Of a stretch of DNA of 12,045 nt, positions 9,301 through 12,045 are shown piece by piece. The stretch's first letter is position 1, and every line of letters starts with the position of its first letter. Position numbers and translations under genes: made by a program. The DNA comes from an uncultured Bacteroidales bacterium. Its GTDB lineage: Bacteria > Bacteroidota > Bacteroidia > Bacteroidales > UBA932. The stretch lies in NCBI GenBank assembly GCA_934678915.1, contig CAKUSF010000060.1, positions 1 through 12,045 on the forward strand, written 5' to 3'. The notes beneath the pieces are model-generated. The model was not told the origin of the DNA. It saw only the letters and a list, made by a program, of their open reading frames with translations, and did no database searches.

Positions 9301-9360
9301 TTCCGTACATGCCGCCAACATCGTGATCACACTAATGGCAACGGGTATTTGATTTTTCAT
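6307..9360 (-). CDS. Fimbrillin-like lipoprotein with three beta-helix modules
   Basis: This is a 1017-residue predicted surface lipoprotein, likely an adhesin or structural surface protein. The lipobox MLAAC places the lipidated Cys at residue 18. Residues about 25-285 resemble the N-terminal part of fimbrillin-family proteins (VTKSFTYENDKLVFTWGEGE, YYAYIPAKS, GFFTVVPLDL). Three modules follow (about 287-575, 576-770, 771-1017). The first two open with DGKEYSSLKDAV and DGVKYSSLQAAI, and all three end with a related phrase (YLAEGYGIGKV, FVADGYGVVKD, YVAEGYVSTKT). Within them ten copies of a GGTF-type turn occur (for example IKGGTF at 435, 491 and 971; INGGHF at 906; INGGVF at 941), typical of a right-handed parallel beta-helix. 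No catalytic residues of a pectate lyase are evident, so binding or scaffolding seems more likely than cleavage. It lies 32 bases after a 42-codon peptide gene and has its own terminator. A polysaccharide lyase role cannot be excluded. Confidence 0.88.
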   Translation of the reverse strand: MKNQIPVAISVITMLAACTETSEVITPDVESSDGVFATLEQPVSVVTKSFTYENDKLVFTWGEGENLMAIGDGDVAMFRTVNAGEASSKLESKGFQLMDDVDYYAYIPAKSLPSSEKEVPVTLLGQRQTTNNNSAHLKEFDYACAKATKDVNANFLSFNLTNQIGWIILEHTFAEAENIVSVTISATDDIFVTEGILDVTSSTISAKTRDNEITLALGEEGGTGLEFATGDTFRGFFTVVPLDLSGQSLTITATTRDGMSIELGTFEKENAKIEKNKFGVILTQGTAVATVDGKEYSSLKDAVAAATEGSTINVVSDVTTEKVSIDKSVTFDLGGNTVTADDDVFYITKDGLTVNFMNGNIVSTKYGGLFFNQGLKGENITFDNCNVTGVEGAIATSTLTGSTITINGGIFESSNNAVILTNGNSRDGEANTIIIKGGTFKGQMSDEAYNDRNAIACGIYAAWKDNIIVNDGTFDIERGVGVLCRGGKVTIKGGTFTTTDPDKKTGCVGDSHVVVPCQTVYVDKDSQYPDYENATVEISGGKFSDKACKDYLAEGYGIGKVYDETKKVWYTEVAEAVLEYDGVKYSSLQAAIEASYDATKEITILKDMEVSQLTIYSDNKVTINLNGKNVNIPGYKEDCTGVNIDGGSLTIKGSGSFGDSAQKNVNPLFYVGSGASLTIEGDATYYSANVCAYARYWNSEIYINGGKWYGSETYTLNKYDINQEAVISVTGGEFYKYNPAASHSENPVANFVADGYGVVKDGDWYKVVEATKVTDEASLKSANTAGSAILVNESIVLTEKNLAMQDGTSLYVAKDVVLSSEFTGPYYTTLSYLNMGGVICGEGTIVAPDKKNEVTNAVQFDSRNKELVIDGNLTIKGGVAGVWNGSDDYKEGISPAVFLYDGKLTINGGHFIGGIDRKTGNAGPAIYVWSNSQNNNAELIINGGVFESATDDATFLINMDDKNVGKASIQIKGGTFVGFNPADNTADGARTNYVAEGYVSTKTTYNGKDAWVVTKAE
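6310..8502 (-). repeat. Three in-frame module repeats within the surface lipoprotein
   Basis: The coding region holds three diverged protein-level repeats at about 8502-7636, 7635-7051 and 7050-6310. Each begins a new beta-helix stretch and ends with a Y/F-x-A-E/D-G-Y phrase followed by a Trp-containing strand (VWYTEV, DWYKVV, AWVVTK). Short DNA matches also recur, such as GGTACCACCTTTGAT on the plus strand near 6437 and near 8044. The third module lacks the YSSL opening and starts instead with TDEASLKSANTAG, so it is the most diverged copy. Confidence 0.7.
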
Positions 9361-9392
9361 GATCTATAAAGTTTTATTATTGTTTTCACGTC

Positions 9393-9521
9393 TTAAAAGC
9401 CTCTCCCACCATCCTCATTTGTCGCATCTGAACCACTTTGACACAACACGTCAGACGGCATCATGTCAATCTCTTCTACTTCAGGCTTGACATAAGCCAT
9501 AGTTTCATTTACTTTTTTCAT
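9393..9521 (-). CDS. 42-residue small peptide, Bacteroidetes KPEVE type
   Basis: This short gene reads MKKVNETMAYVKPEVEEIDM at its start and ends DATNEDGGRGF, with one Cys at residue 27 in VLCQSG. I recognise the pattern of tiny Bacteroidetes proteins that start with Lys residues, then a Y-x-x-P-E-hydrophobic-E block, then a small-residue and Gly-rich tail; their function is not known to me. It lacks a hydrophobic signal sequence. The ATG at 9521 is followed by a complete frame of 42 codons and a TAA, and the lipoprotein gene starts 32 bases later on the same strand, so they are probably one transcript. Possible roles are a peptide precursor that is processed and exported, a regulator, or a partner of the lipoprotein. 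The gene is short, so chance coding is possible, but the start sequence, composition and position argue for a real gene. Confidence 0.65.
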   Translation of the reverse strand: MKKVNETMAYVKPEVEEIDMMPSDVLCQSGSDATNEDGGRGF

Positions 9522-9726
9522 AGAAACACAAAAAAATAGCCAGCGGCTCCGGGCCAGTCAATTAATAGTAAACTTCATAGGGCAGATAGAACAAGGCGTG
9601 GAGCCGTATCCATCAAAAGGTTCATTTTCAAGCTTTCGTGAAGCCTTCTTGTATGAACCGAAATCATGGACCGCATGTTGTATGTGCCCACTTTCTTTCT
9701 TCAGTATCGAAAAAAAGCGGGGACTA

Positions 9727-9743
9727 ATATATATATATATATA
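9727..9743. repeat. AT dinucleotide tract
   Basis: Eight consecutive AT steps run from 9727 to 9742, flanked by TA-rich bases. The tract is self-complementary and easily melted. It could be a slippage-prone site that changes length between strains, or simply part of an AT-rich upstream region for the peptide/lipoprotein unit about 205 bases away. No promoter role can be shown. Confidence 0.8.
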
Positions 9744-9807
9744 ACCAAATAATTTTGAGGTTTTTTCACAATTTTTCGAGATATCAGGCTTAGCGGAAGG
9801 ATTGGTG

Positions 9808-9832
9808 GGTCACTTCGACAGGCTCAGTGACC
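9808..9832. repeat. REP-like palindromic repeat, copy 1
   Basis: A 25-base imperfect palindrome has arms GGTCACT (9808-9814) and AGTGACC (9826-9832) around TCGACAGGCTC. The core TTCGACAGGCTCAG matches a type of extragenic palindromic repeat that I know from several bacterial phyla, including Bacteroidetes. It lies downstream of the GH127 gene, where such repeats often sit and can act as transcript ends or protect mRNA 3' ends. Confidence 0.75.
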
Positions 9833-9905
9833 GATGGAGAAAAGCTCGGCAACCAGATGTGGCTCTAGTCGAGAAACAAAACAAACCCTGCGACCGGACA
9901 AAGAA

Positions 9906-9952
9906 ACAGGCTCAGAGACCGCATGATGGTCACTGAGCCTGTCGAAGTTACG
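9906..9952. repeat. REP-like repeat, copies 2 and 3 in inverted orientation
   Basis: Copy 2 (9906-9921, ACAGGCTCAGAGACCG) is a shortened version of copy 1 in the same direction. Copy 3 (9928-9952) is inverted and matches the reverse complement of copy 1 at 23 of 25 positions. Copies 2 and 3 form a hairpin: CAGGCTCAG (9907-9915) pairs with CTGAGCCTG (9933-9941), with an A/A mismatch and a further GACC/GGTC stem around a 7-base loop. Copies 1 and 3 can instead pair across a 95-base spacer. Placed 34 bases after the GH127 stop, this may end or stabilise that transcript. Confidence 0.75.
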
Positions 9953-9985
9953 CTCTTTCCAAGGTGGCTTGCCACTATGAGAAAG

Positions 9986-11854
9986 CTACCTGATCATCGG
10001 GAGCCAGGTCTGGATGTGCTTACCTTTCCAGCAGTCAACGGAGGAGTAGTCAACCATGTGGATGTCGCCTTCGGTGGTCGGAACTATGAACTCCATTCTG
10101 GTGCCTGCGCGCTGAGGAGCAATGGCCTTGACTTTGACCTCACCGCATTCGTCAGCTACGATCTGAACAGGTTTGTTGTAGTCAGGATCAATGTTCTCGT
10201 CACGGGCAAGGACAAGAGGTCCCCACTGAACAGCCTGGAAGTACTTGCCTTCTGGATTGCGTCCTTTGTCAGAAGCATTGATGAGTTTAGCGCGCATGTC
10301 GAAGATGATGTAAATGCTGTCACCAGGCTTCCAATTGCGCTCTAGAGAAAGGTAAGTACCTGCCTCAACACCACTTACAGTTCTGCCATTAACAGACACA
10401 TAGGTGTTTTCACTCCATGAAGGAATATGAAGTTTCAAGGTGAATTTTTCCTTGGCGGCAGGGTCAACGGAGATGCGAACCTCATTGCCACGAGGATATT
10501 CAGTGACAATTCCTAGCTTCACTTCGTTGCCTTTGGCGGTCTTGGCGGTCACAGTGCCGGCATTGTAGAGGTTGATGACTGGGCCTTCCTTGGACTGCAT
10601 CGCTGCGATGTAAGGGAGGTATGAAAGTCCGCAAGGGCCGCTGAGGTTGCAGCAGGTAACAGGCTGGCCGTCAATGTTGGTTCCCCAGCCACTGTTGGTC
10701 ACTTTAGCACCGTTCAAGAGGTTCACGTAGCTGAAGCTCTTTCCGTCCGGCTTCATGGCACCTAGAAGACCGTTGTAGGCATATTTCTCGATGTAGTCAA
10801 CCGCTGTCGGATCACCGGTCAGGCGAAGGTACTGCGAGCAGTATTTCATCCAAGTCACACCCACGCAGGTCTCCATCATCCTCTTGATGTCAGGGTTGGT
10901 CTGCTCCACGGCAGTGTTGCTCCATCCTTCACCGTTGAGTCTCGGCCAATAAATGTCCGAACCAGCGTTGCCAATGATGGTGATTTCATTGTCTTTCACA
11001 TCGTTGAAGAAATTATCCAGACAAACTTTCCATTTTGGATCACCGGTAGCACGATAATACTCCGCCAAACCTTCCCACACGGAAGTCATCTCGTAGGCCT
11101 TCGGATAAGGCTTGCCGACATTGTAGAGATGCTCTCCTTCAAAGACCTGTTGGAATATGTTGCTGCCTTTGGACGCACCAGTTCTTACAATATATTCAGC
11201 GAAATCGAGGTACTCTTTCTTTCCCGTGATGAAATAAAGCTTCACCATAGGTTCAAGGATTGAGGAGGACTCGATCTTGGTTGAGCTCCAACCAAGATGA
11301 GTAATGCCTTTCTTCGGTGCTGGGCCTACTTGATCAATAACGCTTTTAGCTTCTTTTTCAAGAGCGGAAAGGACCCTCGGATCTTGTTCAACATCAGTAT
11401 AGTACTGAAGAAGACCAAGCATGGTGTACTTCCTCTCCCAGATGTCACCGTCACGATCACCTGGCTGGTCATCAACAGCAGTGCAGCTGAGGCTACCATT
11501 ACTCTTTTCGGTGGCCATCAATTTATAGACGAGGCTCTTGGTCAATTCTTTAAGTTTAGGATCTTGATTGTAGCGGTATAGCAGTGAGTTAGTGCGGATG
11601 CACTTTCCGGGCATCTCACCGAGAGCGAACTTCGGACGTCCTTTGATGAAATAGTCGATGACCTTGTCGTAAGGCATCACACCATTGACCCAATGGTCGA
11701 TGGAATTTTGAATGTCATTGGAGAAGTAGCCGTTGAATGTCACACTTCCAGCTGGAAGTGGCTCGATCACATCCTCGACCTTCTTCAGATTTTGAGCGAA
11801 GGCTCCGACGGAAAGCAGCATGGCCGCTGCTGCGAAAACGATTGCATTTTTCAT
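9986..11854 (-). CDS. Secreted GH127-family (DUF1680) glycoside hydrolase
   Basis: This is a 622-residue exported glycosidase; characterised GH127 enzymes cleave beta-L-arabinofuranosides, and relatives act on other pectin sugars. The start chosen is the ATG at 11854, which gives a clean signal peptide (MKNAIVFAAAAMLLSVGAFA, cut before Gln21); the frame stays open upstream, but a longer form would bury this signal. The (alpha/alpha)6-barrel part spans about 40-420, followed by beta-sandwich domains. The family's metal/thiol site is visible as METC (Glu328, Cys330) and VTCCN (Cys401, Cys402); in the known Bifidobacterium enzyme the equivalent Glu, Cys, Cys and Cys bind zinc and one Cys is the nucleophile. 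The context TCCNLSGPCGL differs from the classical CCPPN form, so substrate may differ. It stands alone on its strand with REP-like repeats after it. Family call firm, substrate inferred. Confidence 0.9.
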   Translation of the reverse strand: MKNAIVFAAAAMLLSVGAFAQNLKKVEDVIEPLPAGSVTFNGYFSNDIQNSIDHWVNGVMPYDKVIDYFIKGRPKFALGEMPGKCIRTNSLLYRYNQDPKLKELTKSLVYKLMATEKSNGSLSCTAVDDQPGDRDGDIWERKYTMLGLLQYYTDVEQDPRVLSALEKEAKSVIDQVGPAPKKGITHLGWSSTKIESSSILEPMVKLYFITGKKEYLDFAEYIVRTGASKGSNIFQQVFEGEHLYNVGKPYPKAYEMTSVWEGLAEYYRATGDPKWKVCLDNFFNDVKDNEITIIGNAGSDIYWPRLNGEGWSNTAVEQTNPDIKRMMETCVGVTWMKYCSQYLRLTGDPTAVDYIEKYAYNGLLGAMKPDGKSFSYVNLLNGAKVTNSGWGTNIDGQPVTCCNLSGPCGLSYLPYIAAMQSKEGPVINLYNAGTVTAKTAKGNEVKLGIVTEYPRGNEVRISVDPAAKEKFTLKLHIPSWSENTYVSVNGRTVSGVEAGTYLSLERNWKPGDSIYIIFDMRAKLINASDKGRNPEGKYFQAVQWGPLVLARDENIDPDYNKPVQIVADECGEVKVKAIAPQRAGTRMEFIVPTTEGDIHMVDYSSVDCWKGKHIQTWLPMIR

Positions 11855-11886
11855 TATTGTAACTATTGAATATTTCCAAAAGTCCA

Positions 11887-11894
11887 CAAATTTA
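11887..11894 (-). promoter_or_regulatory. Candidate -7 box for the GH127 gene
   Basis: On the minus strand TAAATTTG (11894-11887) matches the Bacteroidetes -7 consensus TAnnTTTG and lies 32 bases before the GH127 ATG. No TTTG is found at the expected distance upstream (about 11914-11918), so the promoter is only half matched and may need an activator. Confidence 0.4.
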
Positions 11895-12045
11895 ACAATT
11901 TCCGCGCAACTTTCGACATAGACCAACAATGAAAACTCAATATTCATAAAAAACACCTCCGAAGAGAAGTTGGTCATCCTTGTCTTCTTGGTGATAATGA
12001 ACTTCAACTTCAAACCGCTTTTGCCGGAGAGGATTTTTGTTCGTA

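Larger units (their letters stand above)
9522..9985. other. 464-base intergenic region between GH127 and small peptide gene
   Basis: No convincing gene is seen here. From high to low coordinate it holds three copies of a REP-like palindromic sequence (9808-9952), an AT dinucleotide tract (9727-9743), and a minus-strand frame without a start codon (9809-9558). The peptide/lipoprotein unit is expected to have its promoter in this stretch, but I find no good TTTG...TAnnTTTG pair on the minus strand. A TAATTTTG box at 9750-9757 is on the plus strand, where no gene follows. The long leader this would give the peptide gene leaves room for a regulatory RNA. Confidence 0.6.

Noticed and set aside
9750..9757. 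TAATTTTG as a promoter -7 box
   Set aside because: It is on the plus strand with no plus-strand gene downstream and no TTTG at the right distance.
9951..9981. GTGGC/GCCAC hairpin just after the GH127 gene as a terminator
   Set aside because: The stem is only 5 base pairs with a 2-base loop and no U tract follows on the minus strand.
9923..10345. 140-codon plus-strand frame
   Set aside because: It lies almost wholly opposite the 3' end of the GH127 gene and begins inside the REP-like repeats; the translation shows no family features.
11855..12013. Extended GH127 start at a TTG (12013)
   Set aside because: It would add 53 residues before a textbook signal peptide, and a -7 box lies between the two starts.

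Overview
The window looks like chromosomal DNA from a member of the Bacteroidales (gut or rumen type). The evidence is a GH106 rhamnosidase and a GH127-type enzyme with export signals, lipoproteins with Bacteroidetes-style lipoboxes, a fimbrillin-like surface protein, and promoter candidates of the Bacteroidetes form (TTTG ... TAnnTTTG) instead of the classical -35/-10 form. The species cannot be named from the sequence.

Bases 1-5309 are a plus-strand gene run with short gaps (4, 29 and 11 bases). It holds the 3' part of a GH106 alpha-L-rhamnosidase cut by the window edge, a secreted calcineurin-like metallophosphoesterase, a small outer-membrane beta-barrel protein and a small lipoprotein of unknown function. 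It ends at a strong hairpin terminator (5369-5399). This looks like the tail of a polysaccharide-utilisation locus for a rhamnose-containing glycan such as pectin; no SusC/SusD pair is visible here.

Bases 5471-6142 (minus strand) hold a compact mntA-hepT toxin-antitoxin pair with overlapping genes. The signature motifs are intact, and a well-spaced Bacteroidetes promoter sits just upstream.

Bases 6251-9521 (minus strand) hold a two-gene unit: a 42-codon peptide gene followed 32 bases later by a 1017-residue lipoprotein. The lipoprotein has a fimbrillin-like N-terminal part and three repeated right-handed beta-helix-like modules rich in a GGTF motif, and a terminator follows it. The short peptide belongs to the kind of small Bacteroidetes proteins that begin MKK..YVKPEVEEI; their role is not known to me. 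This pair is the least understood part of the window.

Bases 9522-9985 are intergenic and hold an AT dinucleotide tract, three REP-like palindromic repeat copies and a start-less open frame. Bases 9986-11854 (minus strand) encode a secreted GH127-family (DUF1680) glycosidase with the metal/thiol motif ExC...CC. It probably serves the same kind of plant-glycan breakdown as the rhamnosidase. No clearly novel multi-gene system could be established; the peptide/beta-helix lipoprotein pair is the best candidate for follow-up.
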